Source: Sceloporus undulatus
Lineage: Eukaryota > Chordata > Lepidosauria > Squamata > Phrynosomatidae
Reading direction: 5' to 3'
Length of the DNA stretch: 64,000 bases
Assembly (NCBI RefSeq): GCF_019175285.1
Contig: NC_056523.1
Span: 188,166,772 to 188,230,771, forward strand
The translations under genes were made by a program, and so were the position numbers. The notes under the pieces were generated by a model that worked only from the letters and a program-made list of their open reading frames with translations, was not told the origin of the DNA and ran no database searches. Shown here piece after piece: positions 1-10,721 of this stretch. The stretch's first letter is position 1; each line of letters starts with the position of its first letter.

Positions 1-592
1 GAAAACAAGCAAAGGTTGGGCCAATATTTACTGTCCTGTTGTACTGCTTTTCTAACCTGAGATAACGTAATTTTGCTTTGTTTGCTTGTTTATACTGGAA
101 GGCATTCAAAAAATGTAGTCTCTAACAAAGAGTGGTACAACAAGGTGATTGTATTACCTCCAAATTGTACCACAATTTTGGTTTGCTCCTTCTGCTGGCC
201 ATGAAAGTCAGGATATTACAGTATTAAACAAAGGCGAAGCTTCAAAACCCCTTCTTCACTGTGGACTTTCTAGCTGACCCTGAGCAAATCAATCCCTCTT
301 TCTGTTTCCATTCCTTCTTTGTAAATCAAAGACAACCAAAGGTAAATATGAATACATTTTAAATGGCTGGAAATAATGACCAAAAAAATCCCTGAATTTT
401 CATACCTAAACCCTGCTTCCATTTTCCCCCTCCAGAATGTGGGCATTTGTTAGCCTACTCACAACTGGCACCTCCAGTGCAGTGTGACCAGATGTCCTCC
501 TTTTCCAGGACATGCCCTACATTTCAACCTTCTGTCCAGGAGGTATTTCAAAATGTCCTCCATATTGAGCATGGAGACTGCATGCACACTGA

Positions 593-947
593 GGCAGCAT
601 GCACACTGCAGAAATAATCTGGCTTGACACCACATTCACTGCCATAGTTCAGTGCTACGGAATTCTGGGAATTGTAGTTTGGGCTCAGGGGCCTATGTAT
701 CCTAAGGGCACCAGATGCTGCCTGATCTTGGAAGGACCCTAAGCTACGTCAGGATGGGAGGATCACCAAAAAATACCAGTTGCTTAGGCTACATTTCAGA
801 GGAAGAAACTGGCAAAACCATCTCTGAGTATTCTTTGCCTGACCCTATGAAATTCATGGGGCCGTCATGAACTACAGTTCCCAAAATTCCATAGCACTGA
901 GCTGTAGCATTGAGCAATCAGATTATTTCCACAGTCTGGATGCAGCC
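593..947. mobile_element. Palindromic MITE nested in the hAT-like element
   Basis: Terminal inverted repeats are ggcagcatgcacactgcag and, at the other end, its near-complement ending ctggatgcagcc. The arms carry the family's 'attctgggaattgtag' and 'actacagttcccaaaattcc' motifs. The same family recurs at 1755-1980, 7838-8052, 9192-9803, 15328-16025 and 49905-50125. Confidence 0.75.
693..869 (+). mobile_element. 5S rRNA-derived SINE nested in the MITE
   Basis: The head (gggcaccagatgctgcctga, tcttggaag, aaataccag) resembles degenerate 5S rRNA. The body (ggaagaaactggcaaaacc, ctctgagtattctttgcc) and tail (aaattcatggggccgtcat) match the two other 5S-SINEs near 3.6-3.9 kb. Confidence 0.75.
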
Positions 948-1107
948 TAAGAAGCATCAATTTCTATTTATATTAATGTTTTTAGTTCTTATTTTGTAAT
1001 GCCCTACATTTTCCTTGCCTTTGTGGTTAGTTAGGACATCTGGCCATTCTGTTCCAGTAGGTCTTCTTTATAGGGGTTCATTGACACTGTGTAGTTATAT
1101 GGTTCCA

Positions 1108-1335
1108 CTTTAATAATAATAATTTGTTTTATTTATATACCGCTATTCCAAAGATCATAGCGGTGAACAGCAAGTAAGCTAATTAGCAAGTAAACTGTCT
1201 AGGGAATCCTGGGATTTCCAGTTTAAGGAGAGGCCTTTCAAATTCACAGCCATAAAGTTACTGTAGCTGAACTTCAAACCCCAGGATTTCATAAAATGTT
1301 TTGCCATGACAGTTAAAGTGTGATGAACTGGGAAG
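1108..1335. repeat. Fragmentary repeats: LINE-like tail and MITE arm
   Basis: An AAT run followed by ttatttatataccgctattcc looks like a common reptile LINE/SINE tail. From about 1195, 'atcctgggatttccag' and 'cttcaaaccccaggatttc' resemble decayed arms of the palindromic MITE family. Confidence 0.4.
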
Positions 1336-1390
1336 GACAGGCTTGGTAAGATATTGCCACCTCCATCCAGTCTCAGAAATATGAACAGAA

Positions 1391-1640
1391 AGCACACACA
1401 CACACACACATATATATAGTCAGCCCTTGGATTGTTTTTATCCATGGGTTCAAGTATCCATGGTTTGCAAATATTTAAAAAACAGATGAATTCCAAAAAT
1501 CAAACCTTGATTTCCCCCCCATTTCATATAAGAACACCTTTTTACTATGCCACTGTATTCAATGAGACTTGGACAGATTTTTGTATCCATAGAGGTCCTG
1601 GAACCAAAGCCGAGCGGATACAAAGGGCCCACTGTATATA
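1391..1640. mobile_element. CA/TA run followed by a Tigger-like (pogo/Tc1-mariner) MITE
   Basis: The simple repeat covers 1391-1418. The element then reads cagcccttggattg, tatccatgggttcaa, gtatccatagaggtcctgg, gggcccactgta. The near-inverted ends flanked by TA suit a Tigger-type element. Relatives lie at 6440-6535, 40980-41225 and 55250-55482. Confidence 0.6.
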
Positions 1641-1663
1641 AAGCATAAACACATATGCATGCA

Positions 1664-1664
1664 T

Positions 1665-1700
<36 letters not shown>

Positions 1701-1719
1701 ACACACACACACACACACA
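1664..1719. repeat. (CA)n microsatellite
   Basis: About 56 bases of nearly pure AC dinucleotide with one TA interruption. Confidence 0.95.
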
Positions 1720-1754
1720 ACATCCTTTATTTTCCCCCAGGACTGTGGTCCAAA

Positions 1755-1980
1755 ACACAGTGCAGGAATAATACAGTAATCCAGTCTGAGACTGCTTCAG
1801 CTGCCCTGGCTCAATGCTAGGGAATGCTGGGAAGTGTAGTTTTGTGAGAGACATGTTGCCTTCTCTGTCAGAGAGAGAGAGCTCTGGTGCCACAATAAAA
1901 CACAATTCCCAGGATTCCATAGCCACAGAGCTAGGGAACTTAAAGCAGTGCAGCTATTTCTCCAGTGTGGATGCAGCCAC
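1755..1980. mobile_element. Palindromic MITE (same family as 593-947)
   Basis: Begins cacagtgcaggaataatac and ends ccagtgtggatgcagcc. The arms contain atgctgggaagtgtag and acacaattcccaggattcc, with a central gagctctggtgccac. The copy is nearly complete. Confidence 0.75.
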
Positions 1981-2017
1981 TGGGAAGAAAGCCTCCATCC
2001 TGAGGCACCTTTAAACA

Positions 2018-2400
2018 GATGCCCCCCCAAAAAACCCCTCCCCCTGGCTGCCCTCCACTTCCCCCTGGCCTGAGCCGCCCTCAGGGCCCCACATACTCAT
2101 CCCACAGGCCTCAAAATACCACCAGCACCACAGCAGAAGAGCCTCTATGCCGCCGCCTCCTCACACACAGATCCAGCTCCAACAGCGGTAACCAGGGGCC
2201 TGGCCTGGCCGCTCCGCCCAGTCTCCTCCTCCTCCGAGAGAGACCGCTCGCCCGCCCCCAGTGCTCCAGCCTCCCTCTGGAAACAGGCCCAGCCCCAGGG
2301 CCCCCTCCTCTGCTGTGTGACGACCGACCAGCCCCAGGCCTGCATCATCTCCTCCCACATCCAACAAGCTCCCTCATTCATTATTCACTCAGTACAGAGA
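2018..2400. other. GC-rich C-biased block, origin unclear
   Basis: About 380 bases of C-rich sequence with several CpGs, an abrupt contrast to the AT-rich surroundings. A 139-codon open frame crosses it but has Pro/Ser/Leu composition expected from C-rich DNA and no recognisable family. It could be the 5' end of an unrecognised repeat. Confidence 0.4.
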
Positions 2401-2760
2401 GAGTTAATAAGGAGCTCTCGCTCTCTCTGTCTATATAAACACACACATAGCTCCTTATTAACTATATCCAGCTCCTTATATACAATAACACAGAGAGAGA
2501 GAGAGAAATACTTTACACTCATATATATATATATATATATATAAAAAAATATACACACATAACATACCAACAATATATACATATATACGCACATCACACA
2601 CCTCCTTATAACTATATCCAGCTCCTCTTATATACAATACACACACACACACACAGAGAGAGAGAGATAACAACACACACACATAATACATACATATACA
2701 TATACCACACACATATACATACACACGTCTACATACACATATCAACACTCATCTCTCCTA
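2400..2760. repeat. Compound microsatellite with a repeated unit
   Basis: CA, TA and GA runs are mixed with the phrase aactatatccagctcct, which occurs near 2460 and again near 2612. Each copy is followed by a tatatacaata(a)cac-type stretch and a GAGA run. This suggests a duplicated block of about 150 bases. Confidence 0.75.
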
Positions 2761-3017
2761 TTTTGCGAATAGATTATTCAACGATTATTAATATGTTCTC
2801 CTAGCGATATCTAGGTCTTCCAGTGCACTTTCCTAAAAGTTGCACTGAAAGACCCAGAGATTATTCCTAGAGAGAATGCTCTTCTAGCTTTGTAGCTCCT
2901 TCAGGCAGTTCTAGGGTCAGTGTCGGTCAACTTGGCCACATAGTTTCCCTGGAGGACCTAGAGATTCCAGAGAGGTTCCTCTCAGTAAAAACATGGTGTG
3001 TTTTGTTATGATGGTTT

Positions 3018-3250
3018 TTCAATATTCACGGGGGTCTTGTGCCCCTAACCCCACGAATATGGAGGAACAAGTGTAATACAATCACATATGCAACACTATG
3101 TACAACACATAACGTAACACACACACACATATATACATTCAAATATGTATACATACATATAGGCATACATATATACACCACACACCACATATATACAAAC
3201 ACACATGTAATAAACACACATGTAATCCATTGTCTATGTGAAACAGAAGG
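3018..3250. repeat. Tigger-like end fragment plus CA/TA-rich simple sequence
   Basis: attcacgggggtcttgtgcc followed by cacgaatatggaggaac resembles the end of a Tigger-like MITE (about 3018-3075). It is followed by imperfect ACACAT/ATATAC simple repeats to about 3250. Confidence 0.5.
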
Positions 3251-3417
3251 ATACCAGTTAAATAGATACAAAATCCCCCTGACTATCCTTCACACACACA
3301 CACTTCCAGGCCTTGCGCCATCAGCACATACAACACACAAACTCCGCCATTAACATGTAAAAACCCGCTTCCTCCAAACAAGGGTCCCACAGGTATATAT
3401 GTACACACACTTCCATG

Positions 3418-3520
3418 CCACCACCCTCTGAAGATGCCAGCCACAGCTGTTAGCAAACGTCACGAATAAATCTTCCAGAATTGGCCACATAGCCCAAAAA
3501 CCCCACAATAAACACAGCTT
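3418..3520 (+). repeat. Fragment with 'gatgccagccacag' core (probable Penelope-like end)
   Basis: ctgaagatgccagccacag, then aacgtcacgaataaatc and ggccacatagcccaaaa. The same core recurs at 14800-15310 and 35135-35215. Assignment to a Penelope-like element is from memory of reptile repeats and is uncertain. Confidence 0.45.
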
Positions 3521-3579
3521 GAGATTCTCTCTCTCTCTTTTTTTTGTGTGTGTGGGGGGTGTACACACATGCCAAATAC

Positions 3580-3785
3580 TTGAGGGCACCAGATCCCCTG
3601 ATTTTGGAACTAAACAAGGTCAGCCCTAGTTAGGACTTGGGCAGGAGAATGCCAATGAATCCCAGGTGCTGTATTATACTTCAGAGAAAGAAGTGGCAAA
3701 ATCCCCTCTGAGTATTCTTTGCTTAAAGAAACGCTATGAAGTTCATGGAGTCTCCATAAACTGATAGGTGACTTGAAGGGATTGT
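3580..3785 (+). mobile_element. 5S rRNA-derived SINE
   Basis: The 5S-like head runs through gagggcaccagatcccctga and aatcccaggtgctgtat. The body is agaagtggcaaaatcccct and the tail (gaagttcatggagtctcc, tgataggtgacttgaagg) resembles BovB-mobilised SINE tails. Confidence 0.75.
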
Positions 3786-3810
3786 GTATACAAAACAACA
3801 CAATGTACCT

Positions 3811-3893
3811 AAATACCTAAGGGCACCAGATCCCATCCAACTTGGAAGCTAAACAGGGCCAGTCTTGGTTAGTACTTGGATAGGAGACGGCCA
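3811..3893 (+). mobile_element. 5S-SINE head, truncated
   Basis: Closest match to 5S rRNA in the window: ggaagctaaacagggccag followed by ggttagtacttggatagg and agacggcc, the internal control region of 5S RNA. It lacks the SINE body. Confidence 0.75.
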
Positions 3894-3894
3894 A

Positions 3895-4008
3895 AAAGGC
3901 ACAGCGCATACATTTACACATAGGCCTTCAAGTTTAATACTCAGAGATGGTTTTGTTAATTTCTTCCTTTGAAATATAGCCTACAGCACCTGGTACGGTG
4001 GGCAGCCC
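3895..4008 (-). mobile_element. 5S-SINE body and tail, inverted
   Basis: Read on the minus strand it gives accaggtgctgtaggct, then aaaggaagaaattaacaaaa and ccatctctgagtatt. It abuts the preceding head in opposite orientation, either as two insertions or as a rearranged one. Confidence 0.65.
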
Positions 4009-4033
4009 AATTATTTACTTATATATCGATAAT

Positions 4034-4075
4034 ATCTATCTATCTATCTATCTATCCACACACACACACACATAC
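4034..4075. repeat. (TCTA)n and (CA)n microsatellite
   Basis: Five TCTA/CTAT units followed directly by a CA run. Confidence 0.9.
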
Positions 4076-4079
4076 TCAA

Positions 4080-6435
4080 TGTGAACAATGTATTAGGGTG
4101 GACAACACACAGGTAGATACAGAAAAACAGAAAAAAGTACTTTTGTGAGTCACAAGTACAGATCAGATTGCCCTCCCAAACTTTTCCTTTTTTTAAAGAA
4201 GGTAACAATCTCCATTTTCTTTTGACTGTCAGTTATACTGCCAGTTATGCTATAATGTCAGTATGTTCACACAATGCTATACTGCACAATTGCTTTTGAC
4301 CCACATTAGTTATGCTGTTTTAAACTTTTAATGTTTACATTTCACACTCCTACAGCACAACACAATTGTAGTCGTGTTTACTCTTGTCTTGCTTTGGATC
4401 TTTCTTGGCATCAATGAGAAGAAAGGAATGCCACTTAATTGGATGTTATTTCCCATGCTGTGCTTTGCTTTTAATTGATATTTTACTATACAGTTCTGCT
4501 GTGTCAGTGAATCTCAAATTTCCAAACCATTTTAGGATACCAAACAGATGAGAATTTAGGTCTGCGCTGTCTGGTGGAACAAATTATGGGCAGTGGGCCA
4601 AGTTTTGTCATACAGCCTGAACTTGTGCATACTTATGCCAAAGCAAGTGCCACTGGACTCAGCAGTGTACATAAGATTGCAATTCTAACTTTTAAAAAAA
4701 ACCGCTTCGCTCCTGGCTCCATCACCAACAACTCTGTAGATAAAAGTCCTTTAAACCGACTCCTCAGAATACTGAAAGCTGTTTCCAATTAATATTAATT
4801 CCCCTCTATGTTCTTATGCTGATGCAGCCTTCTTCGGCTCTTCCAGATCAGTCTAAAAAAAGGCACACATTCCTGCAATTTATTTATCTATTAATTAAAT
4901 TACAGCATGAGAGCAGCATATAAATAAAATCAAAACGAATAGATAAAAACAGTTTAAAACAATACAATCATTTAAATAGCCTAAAACATATAAAACATGT
5001 GAATAAGTTAAAATAGGTTAAGAATATAACTCCATGGGTTTTTGCCAGCTGCTGTCTCTATGGGCTTATCTACATATACTGTACAATAAAATCTGGGGTG
5101 CCCCAGATTTTCCAGAATTGCAGCGACTCTGGGGCTTGACTATAATGTTAAACATTGAGGTTCTTCACAACAAATTCAGATTATACAGCCACACAATCCT
5201 CCATTCAGAAGTCACATTGGTTTAAAACAGACATGGTTTGCTCAGGCAGTCCTATGGTTTTGAAGGGCAAATTTACTCCTCTCTATTATTATTTTCAAGT
5301 TATGCTGCAAAAATTCCATTTTGCTAATGCGATATAGAACTGTGACTCCAAATTGAAGAGAGAAAGAAAGGAGAAAGGAGTGTGTTGTTATGATATATCT
5401 CAGAATTATAAATAAACCCATTCAAGGATGACAATAAAATGTTCCAATTGGAATTGCCAGAAAATAGTATGGGTCAATAAAAACATCATTTGGATCTTTA
5501 AAAAAAAAATCCCAAAAAATACCGCAACAAATGTCACAGCCTTCTCACACATTTGCCATGTCCGGAGGAAACCATAGATTAACACACCCGGGACAAAGTT
5601 CAGCATGTATCACCTGAATCTGTCTCATAAAATCGTAGAGATGGAGAGATTTAGTAGTACACATATAAAATGTGCAAAAATCAGACACAAGAATTTTTGA
5701 CTACTTGCAGCTGAACCTGCAACCAGTTTAGTCAAACAGGCAGTGAAAACAGCACCCTTTCAGATCTCAGTGATGAATCACCCTTTCAGGTTCTGGATAA
5801 ACTCAAATGACTGACTTCCTGTTTGAACTGGAACTGGGCATAATGCTAGCCTTCCCCCTGGCTTTATGTGCTTTTGAAAGCTGCTGCACATCACTCATAG
5901 GTTTATTGGTGGTACATGATGATCAACAGCAGAGGAAGAATCCTTGTCCTTTAGCTGATGGGGTCCACTGTGCCCCTTAGACTTGGACACAACTAATTCT
6001 ATCTAAACTATCCCATGACCAGCACTATTGTTCCCTCCCCACAGAAAGGACCATAGAAGATGGACTCTCAAGGTTTATATAGCATAGAATCAAAAAAGAA
6101 ATTGAAGTGCATAGGCATGCGTGACCCCTCTTCTATCTCAGCAGTGATAAGAACCATACAGACAGGTTGCTAAAAAGTAAAGTTTACACCACTGGTCCTC
6201 TCAGCCTTTGGTTTTTCCCCCAGCCTTTTACTGTCAAGCTAAAATGAAATGATCTAGTATGGCCTACTAAATACAAATTAACACTTTCTATGCCGCTGGA
6301 CAGTTGTTAAATGTTTGGCAATGATGTTAACAAGAATGCTAAAACCCATTGACTTGGTGGCAGAGGCCAAATTCACTATACCTCTCTGTATTTTATATTT
6401 TGCTTTTTAAAACTGAAATAAAAGGTGGAGCTGTG
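4080..6435. other. AT-rich intergenic stretch without a supported gene
   Basis: No exon-like or RNA-gene signal seen. About 4,875-5,020 is A-rich with attaaaac-type runs like a decayed LINE tail. The small open frames show no recognisable family. Confidence 0.5.
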
Positions 6436-6439
6436 AGGT

Positions 6440-6535
6440 GGGAAAACTTCATATTTTTTCGAGCCATGGATGGTTGAATCTGTGGATGCAGAATCCGTGG
6501 ATACAGAGGGCTGACTATATACATCAGTAATTCTT
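6440..6535. mobile_element. Tigger-like MITE fragment
   Basis: gagccatggatggttgaatc, then gtggatacagagggctga, matches one end of the family at 1391-1640 in inverted orientation. Confidence 0.6.
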
Positions 6536-6693
6536 GAGGAATGGGGAGGGGGGAAACACATAAAATCAACAAACGTATATAAATAACAGACATATCTATG
6601 GTGTGGCTACAGGATGGGCAAAATGAGGACATTGCCACCCATAACAATTCCCCCCCCCTTAATGCTTCATTCTCTCCCTACATTGGTAGCATT

Positions 6694-6852
6694 CAGGGAC
6701 GTAGCTAAGATTTTGGGAAGGGGGGGTCCAGACTAAGTGCCACCATTATAATGGGGCTTGAGTCAGGTGGCAGCGCAGCAGCACACACCATTCATTTTTC
6801 TAATGGAAGGGGGGGTCTGGACCCCAAGAACCCCCCCTTGGCTACGTCCCTA
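6694..6852. mobile_element. Short foldback MITE with 7-bp flanking repeat
   Basis: Ends agggacgtagctaag and ttggctacgtccct are inverted. Inside, ggggggtccagac and gggggtctggacccc also pair. The heptamer tagcatt flanks both sides (6687-6693 and 6853-6859), a credible target duplication of a hAT-size class. Confidence 0.7.
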
Positions 6853-7334
6853 TAGCATTACAGTAACTTAAAAATTCAGTTCACCATTTAGAGATAGGCA
6901 TCCAACCAAATGTGGGAGGCAAAGTGACCAAGAGATCCAGATGTAAATAATTTCCAGTGTCTCACTCTTTGCAAAGCTAGAAATGTGGGGTCAACTCTAA
7001 CTCCCATCTCTGCCCTAGCCATTATAGCCAAAGGTTCAGGAATGCTGGGCTTAGCAGACCAACAGCATCTACAGAGCCACAAATTAACCATCTCTGCCAG
7101 AAGAGTGTATTTCTAGCATGTCTGCCATGATAGCAGAATAATTCATTTTCTGCCTGTCAAGTTTAACTGCTCCTCAGCTGGCATAATTTTCAGCAGTTCA
7201 GATGAAAGCATGATCAACAGTTTTTATTACTGCTATTTATGGCAATATAATTGCCACCAAGCACTATAAAAATATACTATGCATCTACAACCCTTGTAAA
7301 AGGAATGCCAATATAAATCAGTTGTAACAGCCAA

Positions 7335-7440
7335 TCATTAGATAGATAACCATGTTAGTCTGTTTCAGTATAAAAAGAACAGGGTGTCTTGTAGCACCTT
7401 TAAGACTAACCCATCTGTTTCAGTGTAAGCTGAAACAAAT
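7335..7440. repeat. Interspersed repeat fragment ('tagcacctttaagactaac' family)
   Basis: agataaccatgttagtctg followed by cttgtagcacctttaagact, a phrase common in reptile repeats. Relatives are at 18062-18115, 49440-49620 and 63870-63965. Confidence 0.5.
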
Positions 7441-7686
7441 TGACATGAATAGCAAAGAAGTCCATAACTCCTGTCATGGACCAAGTTTATGCTAAAATAC
7501 ATTTAATAGTCTTACAGGTATCACAAGGCACCCTTATTTTCTTTAGATACTTTAGACTGTCCTCTGGCTGCAAATATTATTCAGCCCAGTTCTTGAGTGT
7601 AACGATGGCACCCTGAACTAAGGCAAAGCTCTTTTTTAAAAATCACATAGAATGAGTGAAAACAAGAGATCAATGCTTCTGCATAA

Positions 7687-7718
7687 CCCCCCCCCCCCCC
7701 CCCCCACACACACACAAT
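7687..7718. repeat. Poly-C run joined to (CA)n
   Basis: About 18 consecutive C residues followed by ACACACACAC. An assembly-prone homopolymer. Confidence 0.9.
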
Positions 7719-7837
7719 GCTGTGATACTTCTCATAGATTGAAAAAAAGTAAAAATGAGAAGAAAGCAAACCAATGCAAGTTGGCTTTTAACATACCTGG
7801 AAGCTCAACCTATGTAGTAATCCTCCGAGGGTGCAAT

Positions 7838-8052
7838 TACACCATAGAAATAATGCAGTTTGATACCACTGCAACTGCCATGGCTCCATCTTACAAATTC
7901 CTATGATTTGGTAGTTTTGCGAAGCACCACCACCATTCTTTGGCAGAGAAGGCTAAAGACTTGTAAAAGTACATATCCCAGGACTCCATAGGATGGACCT
8001 ACAGCACTTAAAGTGATGTCAAATTGCATTATTTCTACAGTTTACATGCACT
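7838..8052. mobile_element. Palindromic MITE
   Basis: aaataatgcagtttgatacc at the left mirrors gatgtcaaattgcattattt at the right. Arms include aactgccatggctcc and cccaggactccatagg. Confidence 0.7.
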
Positions 8053-8237
8053 CTCAGTCCAAACTACAGGAATTGTTGCCAAAATGAAAGAGGTACCATC
8101 ATTCCAATTTAAATATTAAAAGATGTCTCTCTTGGCTTAAAATCAGGAATCAGTTTCTGTACCATATATATATACTGTATATATATATATATAATTATTG
8201 CCTGAGAATGCTTGGGATGAATAAGGAATTCCTGAGG

Positions 8238-8881
8238 CAGGGTGACCAGATGACATATCACACAAAGGAGAACAAGGCACGACAAAATATAGGACATTCA
8301 AGAAAAATGTAAAGCATTACAAACTAAAAACTAAACAAACTCATATAAATACAGCTGCATTTCATGTGGATTCTTTACAGCTATTTTACCTATACTGTAT
8401 TTATTATGTGTACTCAACCCCTATTTTTCTGATTAACATATTAAAATACCTTCTTGGCTTGCAATATGCTGACAGTACTGAGCAAAACAAGTGCTTAAAT
8501 TGTGCTTGACTAACAACAAAGCCTTGACTGAATCAAACATTCTTCCTTTAATTTGTCTGTTGTGCTGACACTAAGGGAAAAAAAGCTTTCAACATTTCCA
8601 TTGTGTCTTCAAGCAGCCCATTGTCTGAAACATTTGCTGTGGGGCAAGTCTTGTCAGCTGCTGTTCCTAGAAAAAGTCCTTTAGAAGGATCCAAACTATC
8701 CCCTATTTTCAGCAAGGACAGGCTGACAAGTAGACACATTTCTATAGGGGAACAGCAAGTGTGGTGTTTCTTGATGGGCTCCTTGGTCATGTCCCAAATG
8801 GAAGACATTCTGGAATTCCTCCTGGACAGAAGGTTGAAATGTAGGGCATGTTCTGGAAAAGGAGGACTTCTGGTCACCCTG
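8238..8881. mobile_element. Non-autonomous hAT-like element, 644 bp
   Basis: Ends cagggtgaccagatg and cttctggtcaccctg are inverted repeats. Flanking octamers tcctgagg and ccctgacg match at 6 of 8. Internal ggaggacttc and tgtagggcatgttctgg match the element at 480-1051. No transposase frame is recognisable, so it is non-autonomous. Confidence 0.7.
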
Positions 8882-9191
8882 CCCTGACGGCAATAGCAAG
8901 CCACTTGTTATTTGGTTCTTCTTTGACTGACACCTTTTATTTTGATACCTGGCTGCAGGAGAGGGAGAAAGGGAGGGGCACAGAGCATAAAACCCACATC
9001 CTAGCATTCAGTGCAACATTACATCAGCAGTCTCCATATCCTCTCAGTCTACTGATTCACAACAATTAGAAAACATCTCTGGGGCATCTGTCCTGCTCCA
9101 CCCTCTGTAGATAACTCACCAGACACGATGACGGCAAAGCATCTTCTGCCACGCAAGTGCCTCTGGCACAGACAGCCACAACCCAGGTACA

Positions 9192-9803
9192 AAACACACT
9201 GCAGAAATGATCCAGTTGGAGATCACTTTAACTGCCCTGGCTCAGTGCTAGAGAATCCTGGAAATTGTAGTTTATTGTGGCACCAGAGCGCTCTATCAGG
9301 CCTTGCTTGAAAGAAGGCCTTCCTCCATCCACCATCCAGAGGGAGAGAAAAGCAAGCCAGCTCCACTGAGCCTTGCCTGAAAAGAAGAAGGCCCTCCCTC
9401 CATCCACCATCCAGAGGGAGAGAGGGGCAGGCCTGCTCCATTGGGGCTAATCAGAGTAAGAAGAAGGGCCCTCCCTCCAGCCATCTGCCTTGATCCAGCC
9501 ATCAGAGGGAGAGCAGATCTGCTGGACTTTCCCCCTTCCCCACTGCCATTCCCTTCTCCTTTTGTGTCATGTCTCCTTAGATTGTAAGCCTGAGGGCAGG
9601 GAAATGCCTAATTAATCATTTGTAAGCCAGTCTGATAGCCTTTTGGCTGAAGAGCAGAGTATAAATAATAAATATTAAAATATTATTATTCTAACAAAGA
9701 AGGCTAAATACTTCACAAAACTACAGTTCCTAGAATTATCTAGTATTGCGCCAGGGCAGTTAAAGTGGTCTCAAACTGGATTATATTCCTACAGTGTGTT
9801 TTG
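9192..9803. mobile_element. Palindromic MITE interrupted by an L2-like LINE tail
   Basis: The left arm (cactgcagaaatgatccag to about 9300) and right arm (about 9690 to 9803, ending cctacagtgtg) are the two halves of the MITE family. Between them lies about 390 bases whose 3' part (attgtaagcctgagggca) matches the tail of the LINE at 55800-58052. Confidence 0.7.
9305..9690 (+). mobile_element. L2-like LINE 3' tail with internal tandem triplication
   Basis: The unit ccctccctccatccaccatc/cagagggagag occurs three times at roughly 60-base spacing (about 9320, 9395, 9470). It is followed by the family tail and an ataataaatattaaaat end. Confidence 0.6.
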
Positions 9804-10094
9804 GGCCCCAGACACTAATGTCCCCAGGAACATGTCCCTGGGAACCCCTGCACACAACATGGTTGTTGCTGTTGTTTTTCATTACCAGGCAAAAAGAAAG
9901 AAAGAAGCAGCACCCAATGAGCTTCCTTGGCTGGAGGCCTCCAATAAGGACCAACACACTGATAGGTTTTAGGCAATAATGTGAGATTCACCCAAAGGAG
10001 GAAAGGAGTCTTCTGCTAGGCAGGGAGAGGTCAAGCAATATGAGATGCTCTACAGAAGCAAAGCAAGTACCAATGTCTTGTTGTATTGGTTTCA

Positions 10095-10172
10095 CCATTG
10101 GACTACAATTTCTCAGCCTCAGGGGAAGGCAAAGGCAAACTCCCTCTGAACAAATGTTCCCAAGAAAACAGG
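10095..10172 (+). mobile_element. Sauria-type SINE fragment
   Basis: The SINE head (ccattggactacaa) runs directly into the middle (tctcagcctcaggggaaggc) with the B-box region deleted. Confidence 0.55.
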
Positions 10173-10721
10173 ATCGCTGTGTGTTGGAAACAAACTAAAG
10201 GTACAGTATATACACCAACAACAACTGAAAAGTATGCAGGGATTGGGAAACAGGAGACGGGTGTTCAAATACTACTAGGGGAAATACTACTAGAACACCC
10301 TGTATCCACCACTTGTGTTTCTTGCCACCCAAAGTCCTGACAGAGCTTGCAAATTTCCCAAAAGAGAAAAGAGGCCACAAATCTACATTTCAAATGCATC
10401 ATGGAGAAGCCTGTTGCTTTAGCTGTAGCAGCACAGTGGAAAAGAGAAAGCATTACAGTGCATTTGACATCTCACCAGCCTTCAGAATACCATATTACAA
10501 TTATTGTAATATAGCATTATATAATTGTTATTTTAAATATTAAAAATAATAATAAATTTCTACTAAAATAGAATAAATGTGATACAAGCAGCAGCAGCTT
10601 GTGCAGCTAGTTGTTTTTAAATGGCATCTAAAAGAAAATGGGGTGGGGGAATTATCAGATGTCTGACGGAAGGGGAATTCCATATATGTGATGTCAACAC
10701 CAAAATAATTCTGTCATGTGT

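Larger units (their letters stand above)
480..1051. mobile_element. Non-autonomous hAT-like element, split by nested repeats
   Basis: The left end (cagtgtgaccagatgtcctc) and right end (aggacatctggccattctg) are inverted and match the ends of the element at 8238-8881. Flanking octamers ctccagtg and ttccagta agree at 6 of 8 positions, consistent with an old 8-bp hAT target duplication. A MITE (593-947) is inserted inside. Confidence 0.65.

Noticed and set aside
1450-1926. 158-codon minus-strand open frame
   Set aside because: It runs through a CA microsatellite and a Tigger-like MITE. Translated simple repeat.
2019-2438. 139-codon Pro/Ser/Leu-rich open frame
   Set aside because: Composition follows from C-rich DNA. 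No homologous family recognised and no promoter or splice evidence.
3811-3893. Possible 5S rRNA gene
   Set aside because: Only part of 5S is present, with substitutions, and it belongs to a SINE family seen in several copies here.
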